Notes under the pieces: model-generated | Seen by the model: only the letters and a program-made list of their open reading frames with translations | What the model was told of the DNA's origin: nothing | Databases searched by the model: none | Made by a program: the position numbers and the translations under genes | In this document: piece after piece, positions 57,701-64,000 of the stretch | Layout: each line of letters begins with the position of its first letter | Position numbering within the stretch: the stretch's first letter is position 1 | Assembly: GCF_018446385.1 (NCBI RefSeq) | Contig: NC_056002.1 | Coordinates: 10,178,894 to 10,242,893, forward strand | DNA length: 64,000 bases | Direction of reading: 5' to 3' | Source: Zingiber officinale | Taxonomy: Eukaryota; Streptophyta; Magnoliopsida; Zingiberales; Zingiberaceae

Positions 57701-60546
57701 ACTATTAGGGGATTAGGGTTATGCAGTCGATTAGGTTATCGATCAAGGCCAAAATCAATCGATCAAGTGGGAGCTTTTCCTTGCGAAATAGAAGGGTTCT
57801 TGATCGATTGGATAATCAATCAAGGCCAAAGCCAATCGATCAGGTGGGAGTGTTTCCCTATGAAAGAGAAAGGTTCTAGATCGATTGAGTAATCAATCAA
57901 GATTATCTCCAATTGATTGGAGTGTGATTTTTGCAAAGCACAGTGTGCTGAATCGATTGGGAAGGTGCCCAATCGATTGAGTTGTTCGCGAAGAGGCCGA
58001 ATCGATTGGGAGTTTGCCTAATCGATTGGTAAGAGTTCGCGAGCGAACAGTAGACTTTTGAATCGATTGGTCAATCAATTAGAAATTGTCGAATCGATTG
58101 GTATGACTTATCAATCGATTCGAGATTTGAAAAAAAGGTCGTTCTGCAGTGTTCGAATGGTCAACTGATGTGACAATCGATTGGAGAAAAGCTGAATCGA
58201 TTGACGACGTCAAGTGAACCTTAGAAAAGGATTTTTATGAAGGTTTGAAGGCAAGGCTCGAAATCACTGTTCACGCTAATTTTTGAGGGTTTGGAAGAAA
58301 AGTGTTGTTGTACTTTCCAAGCATCAAGAGGCTATTCCAAGCAAGAAAACAGCAAGTAAAGTAAGGTTCATTGTTGTAATTGTTTTCGATTTCTTGTGTA
58401 ACCTAGATTGCATTTTTTGTATTCTAGCTTGTACAAGACCTTTCCATCTTTAGTGCTATAAATGAGCTAAGCCGAGCCGAGCTTTGGGGTGTTCAAGTTT
58501 GTTTGATAAGGTAATCGAGCCGAGCCAAGCTGAGCTTAAAATGAACCAAATTTTTTAAATGATTGTTTAAGCTTGGCTTGGTTTATTTTTTATAAGCTTG
58601 AGCTTGTTTGAAGAGGGGAGCCTTGGCGCAACAGTAAAGTTGTTGCCATGTGACCAAAAGGTCATGAGTTCGAATCCTGGAAACAACCTCTTGCAAAAAG
58701 TAGGATAAAGCTGCGTACAATGGATCCTTCCTCGGGACCCCGCATAGCGGGAGCTTCGTGCACTGAGCTGTCCTTTTTTTTTTGAGCTTGTTTGAAGCTT
58801 GACTTGAGCTTGGTTTGTTTAAATGTTATCACGTTCTTAATTCAAGCTTGGCTTGAGCTTGATTCGAGTTTGGTTCATTTAAATGTTTTCGAGCTCTTAA
58901 TTCAAGCTTATTTGATTGTTTGATTAATTATTGGGTTTGATAATTTAAACTTATTTGTTTATTTTATTTTATTATTTATTTAGCATATTAGAAAAAAATT
59001 TATTAATGAACATGGTTCGTGAACATTGTTCACAAACGTTGTTCATGAATGTTAACGAGCTGAATACATATGTGTTCAAGCTTGTTTGTTTAATTTGACG
59101 AACTATTCAAACTCGTTTATTTAATTAATCTTGTGTATATTGAATGAACATAAGCAAGCTCTTAGCAAGCCGCACACAAAGCTTGTTCACTAACGCTTGG
59201 TTCATTTACATCCCTATCCACCTCTGGGAAGGAGCTTTCATAGCGCATCTGTGAATAAGAAGAGCGGACCTTTGAATTAATCACCTCAAAGAGGTGGAGA
59301 CTAAGTAAAATTCAACGAGTTAAGATTGCTTCAAGTTTCCGTTGAAACAAATCATCAACGAAGCGATCGAAACTAATCATCCCCCAGCTCTCTATATATC
59401 CTAACAAATATCATTGCACAATTGAGATCAAAAGAACAATCTGCATTGGGCTAGGTTCTTGATGCAGGTTCTGAACTAGCATATCTTTTACGTTGGTGGC
59501 TGAGTTGGCAACATGACTAGGAAGTCGCACTCAGTGTTGAATGGGAGAGAAGTGAGGCTGAGGAAGAAGAAGAAATACGATCAACTTCGCCCGTTGATAT
59601 TCTACATGAGTGGGGGATGCCCAGTAGATTATTGAAGAAAACCTTAGATAGCACTTACTCTGATATCCAGTAGATTGTTTTTATTTATTTATTAATAGAA
59701 AAGCAATATTATATTGCATGGGAGTCGAGACAGCCATGACATCTGATTACTAGTCACTAACGTCAATTGTGAGACTAAACCCATATCATATGACTTGACT
59801 CCAAGAAACTTACATAGCAGCCTATGCTATAAACATACACTTGCGGCATAAACCCATTACTGATATGGACATTTGTTTGATTTTTTCTCAGTATCAGTTT
59901 TAAATCTCCGTCATCGTGCTCAAACTCAATCAAAGATAATCTCTTTCATGACAGGTTGTGTTCTGCCTGCTCTTCATTCTATATATTCTCATTTTCAGAT
60001 TTAAATGCTAATTGTTTGGGGAACATTTTATGATTCTTGACATTCAAAATTTCTTTGCTTCAGACTTTTATGTTAGAAATATCAAGATATTTCTACATGA
60101 CCTTTTTTGCACATTGGTTCTTGTAGATAGGGCTTCCACAAGGTCTCCAAATGCTGCAAATTTTCAAAAACTACATTCCAAGAACTATGCTGCTTGATGA
60201 TTTTGAGTTCTATGAACAAAGAGAGAAGTCACTGCAGGCTATTAGGAGACGACGATCTGCAAGGATGAATTCTGATAGAGAGTTTTATGGCAATAGCAAT
60301 CATGTGGTACCTTTTGCATCCTTTGCTCATCTCACTGATTTTTTCACCAGTGTTTCTAATTTTCTGATCGAGAAATATGGTTGATCTTATTTTTTTATTA
60401 ATTTTCTTTGTTAATTTAAAATTTTGGCCAATTTTTTCACTCAGAAGCACGTGGAAGAGGCAGCCAGTAATCTGAATGTGACTGGGAAGTCCAGAAACAG
60501 GTTTGATCTTCCCTCTCCGTCCAACGGCAGAAGATTTGGTTCATAA
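45449..60546 (+). CDS. ECT-like: YTH-domain m6A reader, ECT family
   Basis: Five exons, all phase 0: 45449-45787, 46258-46782, 47217-47429, 60127-60306, 60445-60546 (stop TAA); 452 codons. The YTH domain begins at 'KFFMIKSFNEDDIHKSIKYN' and runs to 'PRTMLLDDFEFYE'. The three cage tryptophans that hold N6-methyladenosine are present in 'YNVWTST' and 'DFWQQEKW'. ECT proteins bind m6A in cytoplasmic mRNA. The ATG at 45449 directly follows an AG acceptor; it may be the true start with a non-coding exon upstream, or N-terminal exons may be missing, since the Tyr-rich N-terminus usual in ECTs is not seen. The fourth intron here (47430-60126) holds 10.6 kb of transposons. Confidence 0.88.
46258..46782 (+). 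CDS. ECT-like gene, exon with start of YTH domain
   Basis: 175 codons between 'tttgtctcag|gct' and 'ttctct|gtgagt'. Contains the linker before the YTH domain ('NVWGPRANRDTYKRSF') and YTH strands up to 'KCPIFLFFS'. The first cage Trp is in YNVWTST. Confidence 0.9.
47217..47429 (+). CDS. ECT-like gene, middle YTH exon
   Basis: 71 codons, 'gattacag|gtt' to 'caggag|gtatta'. Reads 'GQFVGLAEMLGPVDFNKNM' and 'PLKWHIVKDIPNQMF'; cage Trp residues in DFWQQEKW. Confidence 0.92.
47430..48834. other. Intron sequence before the LTR insertion
   Basis: AT-rich intron DNA. No coding frame of note and no terminal repeats recognised. It ends with AATAT, duplicated at 59407-59411. Confidence 0.5.
48835..50199 (+). 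repeat. 5' LTR of the intronic TR-GAG element
   Basis: 1365 bp. Between about 49265 and 49760 it is packed with forms of AATCGATTG(G) in both orientations. It ends at '...cttaaca' before the primer site. Confidence 0.9.
50202..50213 (+). other. Primer binding site (initiator tRNA-Met type)
   Basis: TGGTATCAGAGC, two bases after the LTR end at 50199. Confidence 0.92.
50369..51158 (+). CDS. Gag-like protein with CCHC knuckle (intronic element)
   Basis: About 260 codons. N-terminal gag signature 'LPPFGLGGFDQWKARVENF', the UBN2-like 'KILVNLIPNYILCKLGDYK' and 'VNELWSKLAKLHEDL', acidic linker, and a zinc knuckle 'CFECRKSEHYQSKC' (CX2CX4HX4C). The usual start just upstream (ATGACATCT at about 50368) is in another frame, so a frameshift lies near 50378. 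The frame ends in a stop at 51158; a later gag-tail piece lies at 54480-55199, after the LINE. Confidence 0.75.
51507..52789 (+). pseudogene. LINE endonuclease and N-terminal part of the RTE ORF
   Basis: The EEP endonuclease is clear: 'LRFETWNIGTLTGKSMEVVD', 'ILYVQETKWTGEK', 'NIISVYAPQVG', 'MILIGGDLNGHVG', then in another frame 'LVTFKSGNNKSKIDFLMV' and 'KVIPGESLTTQHRVVV'. A stop/frameshift near 52300 splits it. The frame stops at 52789, where the RT should begin. The enzyme nicks target DNA to prime reverse transcription in intact relatives. Confidence 0.85.
52790..53340 (+). pseudogene. C-terminal remnant of the RTE LINE ORF
   Basis: 'RFKYLGSFLQNDGRIERDV' is followed after a stop by 'AMLYGAEGWAMTRVHEQKM', 'VGVASIEEKLRETRLRWY' and 'RGRGRPKKTW', the conserved tail of plant RTE ORFs. 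The catalytic RT (with the YADD-type motif) between the endonuclease and this tail is missing. Confidence 0.85.
53389..54085. repeat. Extremely AT-rich stretch
   Basis: Long runs of A/T with simple 'aaaattattttaaa' words and almost no G or C, except a short island at 53757-53815. It continues, across the LINE, the AT-rich sequence at 51300-51390. No coding potential. Confidence 0.8.
54090..54425. repeat. GC-rich tandem repeat, unit about 40-45 bp
   Basis: Variants of GGTCGCGACGCCCCTCTTGC followed by 'gcggccgcg' repeat about eight times. It directly follows the AT-rich stretch. Open frames through it on both strands are repeat artefacts. Confidence 0.75.
54480..55199 (+). pseudogene. Gag tail of the intronic TR-GAG element (frameshifted)
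   Basis: Lys/Asn-rich coding-like sequence: 'KFEDLRMRNQDLRQIFDKLE', then, after a frameshift near 54905, 'SFYHRVSHRYGTSFRSKSQ' and a roughly 30-residue repeated module ('VIPKVNLEKTNMTKTSKKSK', 'VIPRVDFKVTKTSKKSRK'). It probably continued the gag frame before the LINE and the composition-biased block came between. Confidence 0.55.
55200..57088. other. Non-coding 3' interior of the intronic LTR element
   Basis: No pol and no gene seen. A run of about 15 G lies near 56655. It ends in the purine tract before the second LTR. Confidence 0.5.
58451..59216. mobile_element. Diverged hAT MITE, second copy, containing a SINE
   Basis: Ends resemble those of 39140-39739 (TAGTGCTATAAATGAGC and TTCATTTACATCCCTA). 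The 8-bp flanks TCCATCTT (58443-58450) and TCCACCTC (59217-59224) match at 6 of 8; the uninterrupted 5' LTR has a matching site at 'tccacctt'. The interior is GAGCT/AAGCTTG-rich. A SINE is nested at 58614-58783. Confidence 0.8.
58614..58783 (+). mobile_element. Au-type SINE
   Basis: tRNA-derived head with 'GGGAGCCTTGGCGCAAC' (A-box side) and 'GGTCATGAGTTCGAATCC' (B box), then 'CTGCGTACAATGGATCCTTC' and 'GACCCCGCATAGCGGGAGCT', ending in a T run as Au SINEs do. The 14-bp duplication GAGCTTGTTTGAAG lies at 58600-58613 and 58784-58797. It is not a functional tRNA gene. Confidence 0.93.
59412..60126. other. Intron sequence after the LTR insertion
   Basis: AT-rich, ending in the pyrimidine-rich acceptor of the C-terminal YTH exon. 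No other feature recognised. Confidence 0.5.
60127..60306 (+). CDS. ECT-like gene, C-terminal YTH exon
   Basis: 60 codons from 'cttgtag|atagg' to 'catgtg|gtacc' (an alternative donor 3 bp earlier keeps phase). Reads 'IGLPQGLQMLQIFKNYIP', the conserved C-terminal YTH helix, joining in phase to the exon 12.7 kb upstream. Confidence 0.88.
60445..60546 (+). CDS. ECT-like gene, last exon
   Basis: 33 codons and TAA, after acceptor 'cactcag'. Short polar tail 'KHVEEAASNLNVTGKSRNRF', as in other ECT C-termini. Confidence 0.75.
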   Translation, partial: KHVEEAASNLNVTGKSRNRFDLPSPSNGRRFGS

Positions 60547-60951
60547 TAGCACATCCATTTATCTTTCACTACTAGTTGCCTTAAGCCAAATTGTAGCTCC
60601 TTCGTTATCTTATTTACGTTTCACAAACTGTAGCTTCTCTGTCAATCTTTTTTTACACATCGATACTCATTGATTGCATCGATGTCAAGGAGAAATATGA
60701 GAAATTGAAACTTTATGTCAAAGAAACCGTTTCCTTTGGTTTTCTCTTTTAACCAGCCATCATTCTTTCACTTGATCAAAGTCCCCAAATGTCAATCTTT
60801 TATCGTCTGTTGTAATGTTGATTCATTCCTGAAGTGGATTTTCTCACTTGCCAATGTGACCAGGGGACTTCATATTCTCCACTGCAATTTTTTAGGTATA
60901 ACTTGTCTATTCATATTTTTCCAAAAGCTTATGATTTTTCTTAAAACCTTA

Positions 60952-61540
60952 CACCATGTTTGAAATCCTATGGAATTGAATTCCTATGATAATTGGAATT
61001 CAATTTCATAGTTTGGAATGAATTTTTGATATAGATTTGATATGGAATTCAATTCCAATTTCATTCAAAACGTGAATAGTAAATCAGATATCAAATGGTC
61101 AGATTTGGATAGGGATTTACCATGAACAACTAAAATTACTTAATTGCTCTTTTAACTTAAAATTTTTTTTTTCCATTTGCCGACTCTCTTGTTTTCTCCT
61201 GCCTTTTTTCCGTACGTCGTTTCTCCTTGTGTCGAAAACTTCTCCTTGCACTGTTTCTCCCGTGCGCCACCTTCTTCATATTGCTATCTTAACTGTGCGA
61301 TCCCTTCTTCCTATTCTCTAATACTTAATTTGATTATTAAATGATTAGTTATGAGGATAAAATGATAAATGTATAAGAATGGAATTCAATTCAAATAGAT
61401 TTCAAATTAAGGAATTCAATTCAATTTTATTCTTCACTAATCCATTCCAAACATAAGAATTGAATTCAATTCCTGTCAGAATTCAATTCTTAATGGAATT
61501 CAATTTAATTCCTTCACTTAAGTTGTTTCCAAACAGGATG
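60952..61540. mobile_element. MITE, PIF/Harbinger (Tourist)-like
   Basis: Inverted ends CACCATGTTTGAAA and (rev. comp.) CATCCTGTTTGGAAA, flanked by TTA at 60949-60951 and 61541-61543. The interior has many 'ggaattcaattc' words in both orientations. Non-coding. It lies downstream of the ECT-like stop codon. Confidence 0.65.
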
Positions 61541-61543
61541 TTA

Positions 61544-62195
61544 ATGTTTTATTGAGCTAATTTTTACATTCAAATTAACGTAGTTAATTTGCTTTCTGGA
61601 GTCCACTGTTGGAAATGATGTCGTAGTTCTCAATTTAACAAGGACCTCTTAAGCGTTTGAAAATTAATAAATTTATTAGTCACTATAAATTAGAGTAAAC
61701 ATATGATATCGGTCTACTATCGTCGGTCTCATGATAGCAAAAAAGCGAATACGTTCGTCCCTAACGTCTCCGTCAATCCATCTCAGGACTAACACGGAGA
61801 AAGTAAATTACAGACGATTACTAGTCTTTGGAATAGTGACTAGCACATAAAAGAACCATCATTGGTCTCACGGTAAAATATAATAATGGCATTTTGCCAA
61901 ATAATTTACAATAATATACCAAATTTGATATTTTGTCATTCATAATCCTAATTAAATTATCATGTCCTATTATATATAATTACAACACAAACCAGTTTAA
62001 TTATTATAACGTATTTTGTCATACTCAGCGTTGAGAGTTTATTCACGTTTGAAAGATGAAAAATGAAGAGATTATAAACATGTGTAAATGAATAATATTG
62101 AAAAAAAATAAAAAGAACAATCCTATACGGAATCAAATTTATTCTTTTAAATCATCTGCACCTTCATATAAATTTTTTGAAAAAAAAAATCAATA

Positions 62196-62230
<35 letters not shown>

Positions 62231-62472
62231 CCATCTCTCTTTCTGCAAATTATTTACACTTTTAACTTATCCATCTAGCTTGCTTGAAAAAAATATTGAA
62301 ACCAAATCAGTAAGAAGAATTGCAATCTTCGAAATGTACAAAATTTCGGAAAACACACATGTTCCACCGAGAGTAGGAATGTAGATTGCAGGTGCTTCTA
62401 GTGCTCTCATTTCGCTAGACAAAATGGAACCTCTACGAGTTAGCTATTTAGAAGTACTATGCACTAGCAAAA
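61544..62472. other. Intergenic region between convergent genes
   Basis: No gene seen. Contains an (AAT)n microsatellite at about 62200-62228 and AT-rich DNA. 61690-61910 resembles old repeat DNA without clear ends. Confidence 0.5.
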
Positions 62473-63090
62473 TTAACAACCCCTATTACTGCAGTTTGTT
62501 GAATCACTAAATGATAGGTCCTTTATGCGAGATAAGAGAACCGATATCTCTCTGGATGCAAAATCCAACCTCTCTTTGGACTTTGATGCTTCGGATACCA
62601 GAGTTGAGACCATAGACTGCAGCGCCTGCACCTGTTCAGCCTGCTCATTCGAACTGGAACCAATTCCTTGCACCAGGTTTGATGGCACAAAATTAACACG
62701 GCGCCATCGGATGAGTAAATAGCGTTCTGGGATCTGAAAGAAGTTTAGCGTTGATAGAACTCGAAGAGCATGTCTGCAGAGAATTCCTGAAAATTCAAAT
62801 GAGTTGCAATTGCAAGAAAGAAGCTCTTCATGTGGGATCCACAGCACTTTCTGCCCACCGTCCATCTTTGTGTGGTGTCTAACAAGAAAAACACCTTCTC
62901 CCATGGGAACTGAGGCATAATGTGCAGCCAAGACAAGCTCATCTTGAAGCTTACTGAAGGCAAATGGGGTGAGAACTGAGGCTGCATGAGCTTCCATTGG
63001 AGTACCTGTTTTGAGACAGATATTCTGCAAGTTCTGTTGCATGATCTGTTGCTCCCCCATTTGATCTCTGAAGTCAACAGCTACTGCAAC
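62473..63090 (-). CDS. FRS-like gene, last exon with SWIM zinc finger
   Basis: 205 codons and TAA after acceptor 'TTCTATTCAG'. SWIM motif CXC...CXH in 'CNCNSFEFSGILCRH', then 'IPERYLLIRWRR' and a C-terminal helical region. Confidence 0.9.
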   Translation of the reverse strand, partial: VAVAVDFRDQMGEQQIMQQNLQNICLKTGTPMEAHAASVLTPFAFSKLQDELVLAAHYASVPMGEGVFLVRHHTKMDGGQKVLWIPHEELLSCNCNSFEFSGILCRHALRVLSTLNFFQIPERYLLIRWRRVNFVPSNLVQGIGSSSNEQAEQVQALQSMVSTLVSEASKSKERLDFASREISVLLSRIKDLSFSDSTNCSNRGC

Positions 63091-64000
63091 CTGAATAGAA
63101 ACAATATTAATTTTTTATAAAACATAATAAATAAATGATCCTAGTGGATTGGATTCAGTGATTTTAATGGAACAGATATTCTTCTTCACACAATGTCATC
63201 AGAAATAACTAAGTCTGCCTCATTCTTCATGCAAATTCAAAACAAGCATTCGAAAAATGCAACATATCAAACAAAATAAACGAGCCTGTAAAGAGTCATA
63301 CTTGTTCCACAAAATGAGCAAGACGTGACTGTGCACTCAAAAACCTCTGAATGAATGCATTTACTGACTTTGATGTGGTTTTTAAAGTCAATCCTACAAG
63401 GAAATGACTTCTGAGGTATGGCAATGCCCATTGTGTTCGGAGAGTGAACAAGTTTGCTATATGTCTATTGCTATGAAGTCCAAAGGAGCTAACCATTTCC
63501 CTCCATCCGTGCTCAAAATCATCTGGTCTTTCCAAGTTATATAGTCGATAGAATTCAACCTTCCACTCATTATACCGCTCTCCAAGAACTGAATTGAACC
63601 ATGATGGGAACTTTGCCATAGTTAGCCACACACAAAGCGCATGTTTTGTTTTTGGCATCTCAACAGATATTGCTTCTCTAAGACACGTATTCTGGTCAGT
63701 CAAAATTGTTCGTGGAGCTTTACCATTCATGAAGTTTAGAAATACCTGTTCCAAACAACAGTGTTAATAGCATGAAGAGAAACAAAATCAAGATTTTGTG
63801 TTAGCACCTTTAATGCCCAAGTGAAAGATTGAACATTCTCCTCCTGTAAAAGCACACAACCAAAGAAGCAGGGCATTCCATAGTTGTTCATGCCAACCCA
63901 AATTCCAAGTGGCAAATCAAAAGCAGCCAACCGATGAGTTGTGTCAAATACAACTGCATCGCCGAAAATCTCATATGACTGGACTGACGAAGCATATGAC
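62473..64000 (-). CDS. FRS-like: FAR1-related (FRS) protein, 3' part, cut by window edge
   Basis: Three exons on the minus strand: beyond 64000 to 63808, 63745-63302 and 63090-62473 (stop TAA), with GT-AG borders. It encodes a MULE-type transposase domain, with acidic residues in 'FGDAVVFDTTHR' and 'TILTDQNTCLREAI', then the SWIM zinc finger 'CNCNSFEFSGILCRHALRVL', then a short coiled-coil tail. FRS proteins are transcription regulators descended from MULE transposases; FHY3/FAR1 act in phytochrome A signalling. The N-terminal FAR1 DNA-binding domain would lie beyond the window. The frame is unbroken and intron borders are clean, so it is probably a working gene. Confidence 0.9.
63302..63745 (-). 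CDS. FRS-like gene, middle exon
   Basis: 148 codons, phase 0, from 'VFLNFMNGKAPRTILTDQN' to 'RLAHFVEQ'. Holds the second half of the MULE transposase domain. Confidence 0.9.
63808..64000 (-). CDS. FRS-like gene, transposase-domain exon (partial)
   Basis: Reads 'FGDAVVFDTTHRLAAFDLPL' and 'GIWVGMNNYGMPCFFGCVLL', ending in 'TWALK' at the donor AAAG|GTGCTA. Continues past the window. Confidence 0.88.

Larger units (their letters stand above)
48835..59406 (+). mobile_element. Gag-only LTR retrotransposon within the ECT intron, 10.6 kb
   Basis: LTRs 48835-50199 and 57089-59406 share the whole layout (TG start, dense ATCGATT words, 'cctaaca' or 'cttaaca' end). The target duplication AATAT is perfect at 48830-48834 and 59407-59411. 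A Met-tRNA primer site follows the first LTR and a purine tract (AAAAAGGGGAAAATGAT) precedes the second. Only gag pieces are found, no pol, so it is of TR-GAG type. Nested inside: an RTE LINE (51409-53370) and, in the 3' LTR, a hAT element with a SINE. It lies in the sense orientation of the host gene. Confidence 0.93.
57089..59406 (+). repeat. 3' LTR of the intronic TR-GAG element, interrupted
   Basis: Same order of sequence as the 5' LTR, with extra internal tandem copies of 'aactaggttaagtcca' (57285-57520), and a 766-bp hAT element at 58451-59216. It ends '...cctaaca' with duplication AATAT outside. Confidence 0.9.

Noticed and set aside
58621-58690. tRNA-like sequence with a B box
   Set aside because: It is the head of an Au SINE with its own target duplication; no cloverleaf gene is expected.

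Overview
The window is nuclear DNA of a flowering plant, most likely a monocot. Coding sequence is broken by GT-AG introns, two plant gene families are present (an ECT-type YTH m6A reader and a FAR1-related FRS gene), and about three quarters of the window is nested plant transposons (Tat-type Ty3/gypsy, chromovirus-like gypsy, Ty1/copia, TR-GAG elements, CACTA, hAT, PIF/Harbinger-like, RTE LINE, Au-type SINE). A Zingiberales-like genome is my guess from the style of the repeats; nothing here proves it.

Layout. (1) 1-34394 is one old Tat-lineage gypsy element on the minus strand that has been invaded repeatedly. Its pol lies at 1167-5168, its gag at 27056-28195 and the U3 of its 5' LTR at 33770-34394. 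Gag and pol are separated by a 21.9-kb insertion at 5169-27050, a second gypsy element with 3.1-kb LTRs, TG...CA ends and a perfect 5-bp target duplication TCCGT. That element carries a 3.7-kb gag-only TR-GAG element (11742-15457, duplication CTTAC) and a 7.5-kb CACTA transposon (16139-23643, duplication TAT). Between the gypsy gag and its LTR lies a 5'-truncated copia element (about 28196-33769).

(2) 34395-44760 holds a possible 5' UTR exon of a host gene (34640-35130), AT-rich intron-like DNA with a fold-back repeat, a gypsy LTR remnant with tandem repeats in its U3 that are interrupted by a hAT MITE and a copia solo LTR, an Au-type SINE, and a stretch that may be organellar DNA.

(3) 45449-60546 is a plus-strand YTH-domain gene. 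Five in-phase exons are visible (452 codons), with all three m6A-cage tryptophans. The intron at 47430-60126 is 12.7 kb because a 10.6-kb LTR element (duplication AATAT) landed in it. That element itself holds an RTE LINE with an 18-bp duplication and a hAT element containing a SINE. (4) 62473-64000 is the 3' part of an FRS gene on the minus strand, convergent with the YTH gene.

The most interesting object is the CACTA element. It has no recognisable TNPD transposase but carries a multi-exon Ulp1-like protease gene with His, Asp and Cys in place. It also carries several collinear, intron-containing exons of a Ycf23-like gene, a CDPK exon, an FG-repeat nucleoporin-like exon and two further gene-like fragments I could not identify. 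It looks like a gene-capturing Pack-CACTA.
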